A DNA stretch of 64,000 nucleotides from Treponema sp. GTDB taxonomy: Bacteria > Spirochaetota > Spirochaetia > Treponematales > Treponemataceae. Positions within the stretch are counted from its first letter, which is position 1. Every line of letters begins with the position of its first letter. Below the pieces are notes generated by a model. That model was not told where the DNA came from. It searched no databases and saw only the letters and a list, made by a program, of their open reading frames with translations. The translations under genes were made by a program, and so were the position numbers. Shown here piece after piece: positions 1-8,013 of the stretch. The stretch spans positions 1 through 64,000 of the forward strand of contig JAFLSO010000006.1 in NCBI GenBank assembly GCA_022510925.1, given 5' to 3'.

Positions 1-1
1 G

Positions 2-121
2 GAACCATGGAAGACCGTGAGAGATGCGGTACTGTCTTTGGCGCGGCGGGCGACGCTTTCCGGGAGAGCCTGCCCCAAAACGGCGGACCGCCTGATGCAC
101 GGGGCCGTGCAAAATCCTTGA
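2..121 (+). other. possible 3' end of a truncated upstream gene
   Basis: A frame stays open from the window edge to a TGA at 119-121 and encodes about 39 residues beginning EPWKTVRDAV. A second plus frame is also open here and runs to a TAA at 169-171, so the coding evidence is weak. The PWKTVRDA-like string recalls DNA cytosine methyltransferases, but the match is too short to name. The promoter for the next gene overlaps its end. It may equally be non-coding. Confidence 0.2.
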
Positions 122-147
122 AAAAACACGGCAAACGAATGTATAAT
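118..147 (+). promoter_or_regulatory. sigma-70-type promoter for the MFS gene
   Basis: TTGAAA at 118-123 and TATAAT at 142-147 with an 18-base spacer. The predicted start near 154 gives a leader of about 27 bases containing the Shine-Dalgarno AAGGGAA at 170-176, four bases before the ATG. Confidence 0.6.
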
Positions 148-180
148 TACTGCGTTAAATTTTTGTTTTAAGGGAATATC

Positions 181-1491
181 ATGAGAAACATTCAGAACAA
201 GTGGCTTAGGGCGGCCATCCCTGCCCTGCTTCTGCATTGCTCCATAGGAACGGTGTACTGCTGGTCCATTTTCAGTCAGGAAATCGCGGATTACATAGGA
301 TTCTCCAAGGGCGCCACGGAATGGGCGTTCAGCTTTGCCATTTTCTTTCTGGGAATGTCGGCCGCGTTCATGGGGAACATCGTGGAGAAGAACATCCATA
401 AATCCTCTTTAATCGCCGCGGTGTGCTTTGCGGCGGGCATGGCGCTCACGGGATTTTTCATCTGGTACGGAGGGCTGCATAAGCACAGCGCGCTTGCGCT
501 TGCGGGCATTTATGTCAGTTACGGCCTCATAATGGGCATAGGGCTGGGCACGGGATATCTTTCGCCGGTAAAGACGCTTATGCTCTGGTTCAAGGAGAAG
601 AAGGGACTGGCCACGGGACTTGCGGTGGCGGGATTCGGCGCGGCAAAGGCGATTGCCTCTCCCATAATGCAGTCCATGCTGGGCGGTCTGGGAGACGGCG
701 GCATATACAAGATGTTCTGGATTCTGGCGGCGGTCTACTTTGTGATGATGTTCCTGGGCCACCTTCTGCTGGCAAAGCCCGCGGACTGGGTGGAGCCGCA
801 GACCAAAGACAAGAGCATGGGGCTGTGGGCCACCATAAAGTCCAAGCCTGTCTCAAACTATGCGGGGATATGGCTCATGTTCTACATAAACATTACGTGC
901 GGGCTTGCCATAATCAGCCAGGAGAAGATGATTGTGAAGTGCATAGGGCTGGGCGCCGCGGCAGGGCTCATTTCCACGGTCAGCGCCGTTTTTAACGCGG
1001 GCGGAAGGCTGGGCTTCTCCGCGTGGGCGGACAGGCTTAAGGACCGCAACACCGTGTACAAGCTGATTTTCATCCTCTCCATAGCGTTTACGGTGGCGGT
1101 GCTGGCCACAGGCGGAATCAAGAACGGTGACGGGAACGCCGTCCTTATAGCGCTGGTGCTCGCACTTATTTTCATAGTGAACGCGGGATACGGCGGCGGC
1201 TTCTCAAACATCCCCACCCTCCTGCACGACCATTACGGCATGGGGAACATCTCCGCGCTGCACGGAGTGACGCTGAGCGCATGGGCGTTCGCGGGGCTCT
1301 CTGGAAACCAGCTGGCCTCCTTCATAGTGAATCATTACGGCACTCCCATAGAGACGCACGGCGTCATCGTGAATCCCACCGGATACCAGTATGTGCTGTA
1401 CGCCACCGGCGTGCTTTACATAGCGGCGCTTCTTCTGAGCATGCTGCTGGTGCGCCCGAGCGGCAAGGCAGCGGCGCGGACGGCAGAGTAA
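181..1491 (+). CDS. MFS transporter, oxalate/formate antiporter (OFA) family
   Basis: Encodes a 436-residue inner-membrane carrier with about 12 hydrophobic segments and short loops throughout. The first helix (PALLLHCSIGTVYCWSIF) and the segment SYGLIMGIGLGTGYLSPV near residue 115 are typical of the OxlT-like OFA branch of the major facilitator superfamily, which exchanges or imports small carboxylates such as oxalate, formate or pyruvate. The central loop after helix 6 (about residues 200-215) is hydrophilic, as usual for the fold. The gene has its own promoter and Shine-Dalgarno and is followed by a hairpin terminator, so it is probably monocistronic. The family is clear; the substrate is not visible in the sequence. 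Confidence 0.85.
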   Translation: MRNIQNKWLRAAIPALLLHCSIGTVYCWSIFSQEIADYIGFSKGATEWAFSFAIFFLGMSAAFMGNIVEKNIHKSSLIAAVCFAAGMALTGFFIWYGGLHKHSALALAGIYVSYGLIMGIGLGTGYLSPVKTLMLWFKEKKGLATGLAVAGFGAAKAIASPIMQSMLGGLGDGGIYKMFWILAAVYFVMMFLGHLLLAKPADWVEPQTKDKSMGLWATIKSKPVSNYAGIWLMFYINITCGLAIISQEKMIVKCIGLGAAAGLISTVSAVFNAGGRLGFSAWADRLKDRNTVYKLIFILSIAFTVAVLATGGIKNGDGNAVLIALVLALIFIVNAGYGGGFSNIPTLLHDHYGMGNISALHGVTLSAWAFAGLSGNQLASFIVNHYGTPIETHGVIVNPTGYQYVLYATGVLYIAALLLSMLLVRPSGKAAARTAE

Positions 1492-1512
1492 GGCAGTCAC
1501 ATCACCGCACGG

Positions 1513-1549
1513 AGCCCCGTCATGCACAGGAACGCAGGCGGGGCTTTTT
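1513..1549 (+). terminator. rho-independent terminator after the MFS gene
   Basis: A seven-base stem, AGCCCCG at 1513-1519 with CGGGGCT at 1539-1545, a 19-base loop and a following run of T. It sits 22 bases after the MFS stop codon. Confidence 0.6.
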
Positions 1550-1645
1550 CACGGCCAGACAAGGCGCTGTGGGGGGAAAAGTTTTACGCGCGGGAAATCA
1601 TGCGCCTCCTGAGGCCGGGTTCCGAGGGATTCTACAGCATATTTT

Positions 1646-1674
1646 TTGCACATTCACGGAAATCAGTGTAAAAT
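1646..1674 (+). promoter_or_regulatory. promoter abutting the nudC start codon
   Basis: TTGCAC at 1646-1651 and TAAAAT at 1669-1674 with a 17-base spacer. The -10 box ends only five bases before the ATG at 1680, and no Shine-Dalgarno is present, so the transcript should begin at or next to the start codon (leaderless). Confidence 0.5.
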
Positions 1675-1679
1675 ACTTT

Positions 1680-2534
1680 ATGCCCATAATACCAAATCCA
1701 AACGAAAGTTTCTGCGATGACCATTTCGTGTTCATTGAGAACGACATCCTGATAAAAAAAGGCTCCCTTGATTCCAGGCCGCTTACACGGCGGGATTTGC
1801 CCGGGGAGGATACGCTCAGCCTATGCCTTAAGAATCAGGCGGTGTCCGACTGGTTCAACGAGCCTGACAAAAACTACTGCGCCATGATGCTGGAGAAAGA
1901 CTCCCCCGTGCCGGCCGAATGCGCCGCCATACCGCTCAGGCAGTTTTTCTGGCAGACAAAGGATTCAGTCCAGCAGGAGAGCGCCGCCTTTTCCGGGCTG
2001 GGCTCCCTTTCCGCCAGGGCTCACGGATTTCTGCGCCTGCGCCAGACTTACATACACTGCCCCAAATGCGGCGCCAAACTGACCGCGCACGGAACGCTCG
2101 CCGCTAAAGTCTGCCCGGCGTGCGGCCGCCTGGATTTTCCCCGCATAGAGCCTGCCATAATAGTCCTTGTGACGCGCGGGGATGAGATTCTTTTAGTGAA
2201 AAGCAAGACCGTCCCGAACCCGCGCTTTTCGTGCATAGCGGGATTCGTGGAGCACGGAGAGAGCATAGAGCAGACTGTGGAGCGCGAGGTAAGGGAGGAG
2301 GCGGGCATAGAGATAAAGAACATACGCTATGCGGGAAGCCAGCCGTGGCCATTCCCCGACCAGCTGATGCTGGCGTTCACAGCGGAGTATAAAAGCGGGC
2401 AGATAAAAATCCAGGAGGAGGAGATAGAGGAGGCCGCGTGGTTCAAAAGGACGGAGCTTCCGCGCATTTATGACCCGGGCTCGGTGGCATACAATCTGAT
2501 TATGGGAAAGTTTCCCGCGCAGGGCGGCATCTGA
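1680..2534 (+). CDS. nudC: NAD(+) diphosphatase (NADH pyrophosphatase), Nudix family
   Basis: A 284-residue protein that hydrolyses NAD(H) to NMN(H) and AMP and, in the best studied homologues, removes NAD caps from RNA. The zinc ribbon is visible as CPKCG and CPACG pairs (about residues 127-130 and 145-148). The Nudix box GX5EX7REVREEAGI spans about 188-210 with all catalytic glutamates. The family signature following it reads SQPWPFPDQ, against the usual SQPWPFPxS, so the final serine is replaced. I chose the ATG at 1680 because the protein then begins MPIIPNPNES and the upstream part of the open frame overlaps the MFS gene. The promoter placement suggests a leaderless message. Function is confident. 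Confidence 0.92.
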   Translation: MPIIPNPNESFCDDHFVFIENDILIKKGSLDSRPLTRRDLPGEDTLSLCLKNQAVSDWFNEPDKNYCAMMLEKDSPVPAECAAIPLRQFFWQTKDSVQQESAAFSGLGSLSARAHGFLRLRQTYIHCPKCGAKLTAHGTLAAKVCPACGRLDFPRIEPAIIVLVTRGDEILLVKSKTVPNPRFSCIAGFVEHGESIEQTVEREVREEAGIEIKNIRYAGSQPWPFPDQLMLAFTAEYKSGQIKIQEEEIEEAAWFKRTELPRIYDPGSVAYNLIMGKFPAQGGI

Positions 2535-2555
2535 GCAGACGCCATCCCAGCGGAA

Positions 2556-2585
2556 CAAAAAAGGCCAGGCACGCCCGCCTGACCT
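2556..2585 (-). terminator. terminator of the minus-strand lipoprotein gene
   Basis: An imperfect nine-base stem (2562-2570 with 2577-2585, one mismatch) lies next to a run of six A on the plus strand, which is a T tract on the minus strand. It ends transcription of the gene stopping at 2609 and may also slow convergent nudC transcripts. Confidence 0.55.
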
Positions 2586-2608
2586 GATTAAAAGTTTAAG
2601 GGCAGAGA

Positions 2609-3049
2609 CTACTGCTTTTCGTAAACCTGCTCTCCTTTCTGCTCATAAGTGACACCGTCCCTCTTGAAACTCACAGTATAGGATAATATAATTTTATTGC
2701 GGGCAGCATTAATGACAGCGTCAGCTCTTATGGTGAAGTCCTCGTAATTTTTAAATTGTTCCTCCATGGCGTCAACACTTTCTATAACGCCGGTGAAATG
2801 CGTTTTCGCTTCATCTTTATCATCAAACGTAATTGTGCTTATCTGAGTTCCACCCATATCCGGCATATCTACACCATTAATCTTAACAGATTCTGTCATT
2901 GTCACTGCCCAAGTCCCGCTCAAATCCTCACCGGCCTCAAGCACGTCCGCAAGGTCGGCATCTGTTTGCCCGGGCTCCTTGCAGGAAAACGCGGCCAGCA
3001 CCAGGGTGAATGCCACTGCGAGCATTCCAAAAAGTTTAAGTCCTCTCAT
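2609..3049 (-). CDS. small lipoprotein of unknown function
   Basis: Encodes 146 residues. The N-terminus has two basic residues, a hydrophobic stretch and a spirochaete-type lipobox AAFSC with the lipidated cysteine at residue 23, so the product should be membrane anchored. The mature part is about 120 residues, acidic and beta-rich in appearance (GTWAVTMTESVKI, KNKIILSYTVSF), resembling lipocalin-like small lipoproteins, but I do not recognise a family. The Shine-Dalgarno AAGGAG lies seven bases before the ATG. The promoter upstream has a run of eight G in its spacer, which would allow expression to vary by slippage. A terminator follows. Confidence 0.75.
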   Translation of the reverse strand: MRGLKLFGMLAVAFTLVLAAFSCKEPGQTDADLADVLEAGEDLSGTWAVTMTESVKINGVDMPDMGGTQISTITFDDKDEAKTHFTGVIESVDAMEEQFKNYEDFTIRADAVINAARNKIILSYTVSFKRDGVTYEQKGEQVYEKQ

Positions 3050-3081
3050 TTTATCTCCTTGTGACTTGAAGCCACAGTCTT

Positions 3082-3109
3082 ATAATACCCCCCCCTAGTA
3101 ATATGTCAA
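3082..3109 (-). promoter_or_regulatory. promoter with a poly-G spacer (lipoprotein gene)
   Basis: On the minus strand, TTGACA (3104-3109) and TATTAT (3082-3087) are separated by 16 bases, half of which are an uninterrupted run of eight G (3088-3095 on the plus strand as C). Gain of one G gives the optimal 17-base spacing; loss gives 15. The predicted start lies near 3075, about 26 bases before the ATG. Confidence 0.6.
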
Positions 3110-3154
3110 TAGGTTTCCTCACAAAACTTTGTTTTTCCAAGGCGCGTCACATAA

Positions 3155-3188
3155 TTGAAAATTTTATGCCAAAACGTTAGTATGGCAT
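3155..3188 (+). promoter_or_regulatory. purC promoter with an overlapping inverted repeat
   Basis: TTGAAA (3155-3160) and TAGTAT (3178-3183) are 17 bases apart. The inverted repeat ATGCCA (3166-3171) - N11 - TGGCAT (3183-3188) spans the spacer and -10 box and is a candidate operator. A six-base hairpin (3190-3195 with 3206-3211) follows in the leader. Confidence 0.45.
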
Positions 3189-3228
3189 GTGCGGCCACAG
3201 CATGCGCCGCAGCATTCGGGAGTAATTT

Positions 3229-4071
3229 ATGAAGAAGATTATCAGCGGAAAAGTCCGCGAGGTTTACGATTTAGAGGACGGCAGGATGGTCATAGTGACC
3301 ACGGACCGCATATCAGCGTTTGACGTCATTCTGCCCACAATGATTACGGACAAGGGCAGAGTTCTGAACGCTCTCTCAAATTTCTGGTTCGAATACACAA
3401 AGGACATCGTGCCGAATCACATGATATCAAGCGATTTGAAGGACATGCCCGCGGAATTCCAGAAGCCTGAATTCGAGGGCCGCACAATCCTGGTGAAAAA
3501 ACTGAAGATGATTCCCTATGAGGTAATTGTCCGCGGATATATGTTCGGCTCCATGTACGAGGCGTACAAAAAAGGCGAGCCGTTCCTGGGCCACAAATTC
3601 GACAAAGAGTACCAGCAGGCGGAAAAACTTGATGAGCCTATTGTGACCCCCAGCACCAAGGCGGCGGAGGGACACGACATAAACGTCACCCTGCAATACA
3701 TGAAAGAGGATTTGGGAGAGGATCTGGGAGGCAGAATAGAGAGCGCCGCGCTTTCCATATACAAAAAGTGCTATGAGCACGCCGCAAAGAACGGCATCAT
3801 AATCGCGGACACCAAATTTGAATTCGGGCTTGATGAGAACGGAAATCTGGTGCTGGCCGATGAGGTCCTTACGCCGGACTCAAGCCGCTTCTGGAACGCG
3901 GCCACATACAGGGCAGGAACAAGTCCCGCCAGCTACGACAAGCAGTTCGTGCGCGACTGGCTCAAGGAGAACAATCTGGCGGGCAACGCTGACATAAAAG
4001 AGATTCCCGCTGACATAGTGTCCAAGACCGCCGCGCTTTACAAAGAATGCGAGGAGCGCATCTGCAGATAA
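3229..4071 (+). CDS. purC: phosphoribosylaminoimidazole-succinocarboxamide synthase (SAICAR synthetase)
   Basis: A 280-residue cytoplasmic enzyme of purine synthesis that joins aspartate to CAIR using ATP. The N-terminus KIISGKVREVYDLEDGR is the ATP-binding start of the family. VTTDRISAFDVILP near residue 25, VRGYMFGSMYEAY near 100, and TKFEFGLDENGNLVLADEVLTPDSSRF shown in part near 190-215 are the expected substrate-binding blocks. Length fits the free-standing bacterial enzyme. Shine-Dalgarno GGGAG lies about seven bases before the ATG. No other pur gene is in the window, so the gene is transcribed alone, possibly under the inverted repeat in its promoter. Confidence 0.95.
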   Translation: MKKIISGKVREVYDLEDGRMVIVTTDRISAFDVILPTMITDKGRVLNALSNFWFEYTKDIVPNHMISSDLKDMPAEFQKPEFEGRTILVKKLKMIPYEVIVRGYMFGSMYEAYKKGEPFLGHKFDKEYQQAEKLDEPIVTPSTKAAEGHDINVTLQYMKEDLGEDLGGRIESAALSIYKKCYEHAAKNGIIIADTKFEFGLDENGNLVLADEVLTPDSSRFWNAATYRAGTSPASYDKQFVRDWLKENNLAGNADIKEIPADIVSKTAALYKECEERICR

Positions 4072-4105
4072 AATCGGCCCGCAATGCATGCGCCTTGCCG
4101 GAAAT

Positions 4106-4131
4106 ATTTTAGTTTGACATAAAACTAAAAT
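4106..4131. repeat. AT-rich perfect inverted repeat between convergent genes
   Basis: ATTTTAGTTT (4106-4115) and AAACTAAAAT (4122-4131) form a perfect ten-base stem with a six-base loop, 35 bases after the purC stop. Without a GC-rich core it is a weak terminator candidate for purC. Confidence 0.4.
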
Positions 4132-4141
4132 CAGCAGCGCA

Positions 4142-4186
4142 AAAATCCCGCCGCAGAGAATGTCCGTGACTTTATTCCTCGGCGGG
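4142..4186 (-). terminator. terminator of the Gld-type ABC operon
   Basis: The seven-base stem CCCGCCG (4148-4154) with CGGCGGG (4180-4186) is followed on the minus strand by ATTTTT. It lies just after the last gene of the operon, which ends at 4200. The loop is long (25 bases). Confidence 0.45.
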
Positions 4187-4199
4187 AAGCAGCGCCTAA

Positions 4200-5165
4200 T
4201 TATTTTACAATCAAATCTGAAAGTGGCTTTATGTAGCGCTGCGCAGTGTACTTTCCCACTGTGAACACATATGGAACGGAGCTGCACGCGCACTGCCACA
4301 TCTCATCCTCGCTCGGCGGAACGCTTACATTCACAGTGTAAGTTCCGCCCGTGGTTATGAGCTCCAGTGAGTGCGTTCCCGCAAGAACAAGCTCCTCGCC
4401 GTCCTCGCCCCACTCGCTCGCCGTAAGGTATGAAAGCCCGCTCACCCATGAGGTTACGCCCGCGTCATCCAGAGGACCTGCCGTGCCTGTCGTGTTCTCC
4501 GTCAGGTTCCACACGGAGGCATTGCCGCCGCCCTGAGCAGGAGAGATGTCGCGCGCCACGGTGAAAACGGCTCCGTCAGGGGCCGCGCTTCTTATTGCCA
4601 TTATGGTGTCCGAATTTATCTGGTACACGGTCCTGGACCTTAAGGCGGAAAGCTCCAGGGAGAACATTCCGCGCAGAGCCTTCTCCTCCAGATACACGGC
4701 GGACTTTCCGTCCAGCTGCACATAGCACTGGCTCGCAGTGGAGGTATTTTTTCCCACAGTCAGAGTGCGCAGAAGTTTCTCGCCGGAATACGCCCTCACG
4801 GTTATGCGTGTGCTATCGTCCAGACCGTAACGGTCCGCGTCAGAGGCGACGTTGCTGCTGACAGTGCCCAGGATTTTTATCTCGCTGAGCGCGGAGAGCA
4901 TTCCCTCCACAGAAGCCTCGTCCGCGGGATACCTTACCGCTGATGATGAGAGCCCCACGAGCCATGAGCCGCCATCGCTCACGACCTCCAGCGCGGAATC
5001 CTCGTCCGTTCCCATGACCACAACTATTCTGTCAGGGTCTGCCTCAAGCCTCACGGTCCTGGCGGAGCTTCTCCTGCTCACCGCCACCTGCGCCGCATAC
5101 ACCGCGGCGAGCACTGCAATCACCGCAAGCAGAACCAGTTTTCTTATCGCAATCTTATTCATCAT
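4200..5165 (-). CDS. DUF4340 domain protein of the Gld-type ABC operon
   Basis: Encodes 321 residues with one N-terminal membrane helix (about 8-26) and a long exported or periplasm-facing region of beta-rich DUF4340 repeats. This family is regularly encoded directly after GldG-like proteins and is thought to be an accessory of that ABC system. The ATG overlaps the neighbourhood of the GldG stop codon (TAGATGATG), so translation is coupled; a second ATG lies one codon further. It is the last gene of the four-gene operon. Biochemical role is not established. Confidence 0.8.
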   Translation of the reverse strand: MMNKIAIRKLVLLAVIAVLAAVYAAQVAVSRRSSARTVRLEADPDRIVVVMGTDEDSALEVVSDGGSWLVGLSSSAVRYPADEASVEGMLSALSEIKILGTVSSNVASDADRYGLDDSTRITVRAYSGEKLLRTLTVGKNTSTASQCYVQLDGKSAVYLEEKALRGMFSLELSALRSRTVYQINSDTIMAIRSAAPDGAVFTVARDISPAQGGGNASVWNLTENTTGTAGPLDDAGVTSWVSGLSYLTASEWGEDGEELVLAGTHSLELITTGGTYTVNVSVPPSEDEMWQCACSSVPYVFTVGKYTAQRYIKPLSDLIVK

Positions 5166-7250
5166 CTAGCCTCTTCTCTCTCGCTCATCGTCGGGATTGT
5201 AAGACATGCGGATTGCGGCGCGGCGCTTTTTTCTGCGGAGCATAACTGAAAGTCCCGCCAGAGCCACTAAAACCGCAAGGCCTATCTCGTTAAAATATTT
5301 CGCCATGCTCACGAAAGCGCCGGTCGTGGTTCTTAAGGCGCTTACGCTCAGGCCTTTTGTGCGCATGGTGCATAAATCCTCCCTGCCGTTCATATAGTCC
5401 ACCGCGTTCTCTAGGAACATGACAGTGTTCTGGAAAAAACTCTGCGCCACGTCCGGGCCCGTTATGTATGATGTGGAGATAACCAGTATCTTTCCGGGCG
5501 AGACGCTTTTTGAAAGATGGCTCTCTCCGAATTCCACAATGCCGTCCTGATTCTCTGAGGCGGGTCTGGAGCCGAACGCGCTCTCGAATTCTCCCTCCAC
5601 CAGAACAGCCATGTCGTAGGAATGCTCGCCGCTTCTTTCGGAAGGAGGACTTATGAACTGCGGGCTTAGCATTATGTTATCGCGCATAGCCCAGGATTTA
5701 TCTGATGAGGATGCAAGGACAGTGACTTTCTGCCCGCTCCTTTTCTGCGCGGCGCTTGAGTCTACGGAGCCGGGAATTATGAATCCCACATATCCCAGAT
5801 TCTTTGACACAGGATTTTTCTGGTTAAGGGTATATTTCTGCACCAGGGGAATGTAATATGTCTTGCTCTGCTGGCCGGTCCTGTTGTCGTAGGAGTACGC
5901 GCACTCCTCGTCCATCACATACTCGTGGTTAAGCGTTATGCCGTGCCTGTCCAGAATTTTCTCAAGCCCTGTGCTGAGCGGAACATACTGAGGATAATAC
6001 TGCGTCTGAACCATATCGAACGGGTCGGCAAAAATCATCACGTTACCGCCGCGCAGAATAAACTGGTCTATTTTATAAAGCTCCTCGTCAGAAAAAGCAT
6101 CTTTGGGACCGTCGATTATGAGAGTGCGCACGCCCACAGGTATCTCGTCATCTGCAAGGCTCACGTTCCTGAGAGTGTAGCGCTCATTCAGAATCTCCGC
6201 CAAGAAACCCGCGCCCTGCTCGCTGTCGGTGGTGCTGAGCTCACCGTGCCCCGTGGACCAGGCGATGACAGTAACGTTAGAGGCAAGCGACTGTATGGAG
6301 GCATCAATGTCATCCTCCAGACCGTCAAGGCCCTGCAGGGTGTAGATTACGGCCCCCCGGAACAAGTCTATGCTCTGCCCTATGCCGAACGGAATGCATC
6401 TGTAAGCATCCCCGCTCTCCAGAACCAGGGCAAGCGTTCCGTAAGACGTTACGCCAGTGGAGTTATCCTTAAGCGGAACAGAGGGCACGCCGTATCTCTC
6501 GCGCAGGTACGCCACATCTTCAGACGGCGGGCTCACCTCCGAGAACTCTATGCGCCCGCGGTACTTTTTGTTCAGCACGTCAACGGCATCACGCACCGAC
6601 TCACTCAGTCTGTCGTAGCCCTGTATATGCAGCTCAGAAAGAATCTGCGAGCGGTACAGTGTGGCGGTGACGGGACCGCTCAGATTAGAAAGGTCGTTCG
6701 TGGCGGCGATAATGCCGCTCATGGCAGTGGTTATCTTATACTCCAGTCCGTCGCTGGAGACGATACCGTCAATGACCTCCATCTGGTCCGCGTAAGTCAG
6801 GACCATCCCCATGTAGACATTCTTGAAGCCCACCTCGTTATTCTTAACCTCGCGGATTTGTATCTGGTTCAAACCGTAATTGCGCGCCAGATTCTGATTC
6901 TCCGGCCTGCCCATGTCGTAGAACGTGCAGGAGAAATTTTTGTTCGCGGCGTTCTTGTACTCTCCCAGAATATCCTGCACATACTGGTAAACGGAGGAGT
7001 ACGGCGCCTGAAGATTTTTGGCGAAAAACACCTGCACATGGAGAGGCTTGTCCAGTGTCCTTACAAGCTCGCGGCTGGCGCGTGAAAGCGAGTATGACCT
7101 GGGACTGGTTATGTCCCACCGCAAGTAAGCATGGGAGGCCACCAGATTCAAAAGGATTATGGCAACCACAAAAAGCGCCGCGGTGCCTTGCGGCCTGTTG
7201 AGCCACGCGGTGAACGCGTTTCTCTTGCTCTGTCTCTTATCGCCTGTCAT
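5166..7250 (-). CDS. GldG-like ABC transporter auxiliary protein
   Basis: A 694-residue protein with one membrane helix near residues 24-41, a large extracytoplasmic region and a second helix close to the C-terminus (about 652-672) followed by a basic tail (MLRRKKRRAAIRM). The segment beginning FFAKNLQAPYSSVYQYVQDIL and the block LIIDGPKDAFSDEELYKIDQ followed by RGGNVMIFADP are typical of the GldG / ABC_transp_aux family. These proteins sit with an ABC-2 permease and an ATPase; in Bacteroidota the complex is needed for gliding, but homologues occur widely in non-gliders. I chose the ATG at 7250, one base after the preceding stop and behind AGGGGG, rather than an earlier start that would overlap the permease gene. 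Confidence 0.85.
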   Translation of the reverse strand: MTGDKRQSKRNAFTAWLNRPQGTAALFVVAIILLNLVASHAYLRWDITSPRSYSLSRASRELVRTLDKPLHVQVFFAKNLQAPYSSVYQYVQDILGEYKNAANKNFSCTFYDMGRPENQNLARNYGLNQIQIREVKNNEVGFKNVYMGMVLTYADQMEVIDGIVSSDGLEYKITTAMSGIIAATNDLSNLSGPVTATLYRSQILSELHIQGYDRLSESVRDAVDVLNKKYRGRIEFSEVSPPSEDVAYLRERYGVPSVPLKDNSTGVTSYGTLALVLESGDAYRCIPFGIGQSIDLFRGAVIYTLQGLDGLEDDIDASIQSLASNVTVIAWSTGHGELSTTDSEQGAGFLAEILNERYTLRNVSLADDEIPVGVRTLIIDGPKDAFSDEELYKIDQFILRGGNVMIFADPFDMVQTQYYPQYVPLSTGLEKILDRHGITLNHEYVMDEECAYSYDNRTGQQSKTYYIPLVQKYTLNQKNPVSKNLGYVGFIIPGSVDSSAAQKRSGQKVTVLASSSDKSWAMRDNIMLSPQFISPPSERSGEHSYDMAVLVEGEFESAFGSRPASENQDGIVEFGESHLSKSVSPGKILVISTSYITGPDVAQSFFQNTVMFLENAVDYMNGREDLCTMRTKGLSVSALRTTTGAFVSMAKYFNEIGLAVLVALAGLSVMLRRKKRRAAIRMSYNPDDERERRG

Positions 7251-7251
7251 A

Positions 7252-8013
7252 TTACCCCCTGCGAGCGTTCCGAACGGCGCTAACCGTAAGCACAAAGAAC
7301 AGCGCCGTCACCGAGACAAAATAAATCACATCACGCGTGTCTATGATGCCGCGGGCAATTGAATTGAAATGGCTCGTGGCAGAGATAAACGTGGTGAACG
7401 AGACCAGGATTCCGGGAAGAAGCGCGCCGAAAATGTTTATGAGGGACAGCACTATGCAGACCGCAAATCCTATGAAGAACGCGAGTATCTGATTTTTTGT
7501 GACGGAGGACGCGAACACGCCTATGGAGCTGAATGCCGCAGCCAGAAACACCGCGCCCAGATATCCGCCTGCAAGCGGCCCCGCATCAGGCCTGCCGAAC
7601 ACGCGGCATGTTATCACATAAAAAAGCGTGGGCACCAGAAGCGTCAGGCTGGACACAAAGGACGCCAGGTATTTTCCCACCACCACATCCATGTCAGTGA
7701 CGGGCAGCGTCATAAGCGTCTCCATGCTGCCGGAGCGGTTCTCCTCGCTGAACACGCGCATGGTAAGGGCGGGGATGAAGAAACTGAACACCAGGGGCAG
7801 GGTCTCAAAGAACGCCCTGAGCTCCGCGCGGCCCGCCAGAAAGAACGTGCTGAAAAATAAGAATCCGCTGAACACCAGGAACAGCGCGCACACGATGTAC
7901 GCTATGGGGCTTGTAAAATACGCGCGGATTTCCCGGCCGAATATCACGCGCCACGGTGACTGTCTTTTGGCAGACCTCACGTCCGCGATGTCTTTTTCTC
8001 TGTTATCGCTCAT
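7252..8013 (-). CDS. ABC-2 type permease, GldF-like
   Basis: Encodes 253 residues with six membrane segments. The start region WRVIFGREIRAYFTSPIAYI and the motif FSEENRSGSMETLMTLPV near residue 88 are characteristic of ABC-2 permeases of the GldF/NosY type. It would form the membrane channel with the ATPase encoded immediately upstream. Its ATG overlaps the ATPase stop codon (ATGA, 8010-8013), and the GldG-like gene starts one base after its stop, so the genes are translationally coupled. The transported substrate is unknown. Confidence 0.88.
   Translation of the reverse strand: MSDNREKDIADVRSAKRQSPWRVIFGREIRAYFTSPIAYIVCALFLVFSGFLFFSTFFLAGRAELRAFFETLPLVFSFFIPALTMRVFSEENRSGSMETLMTLPVTDMDVVVGKYLASFVSSLTLLVPTLFYVITCRVFGRPDAGPLAGGYLGAVFLAAAFSSIGVFASSVTKNQILAFFIGFAVCIVLSLINIFGALLPGILVSFTTFISATSHFNSIARGIIDTRDVIYFVSVTALFFVLTVSAVRNARRG

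Noticed and set aside
1281-1679. N-terminal extension of NudC
   Set aside because: The open frame continues upstream through the MFS gene, but NudC homology begins at the ATG at 1680 and the promoter lies just before it.
5925-7085. Long plus-strand open frame opposite the GldG-like gene
   Set aside because: It is antisense to a well-supported protein, lacks a Shine-Dalgarno and its product is compositionally odd (His/Arg/Val-rich).
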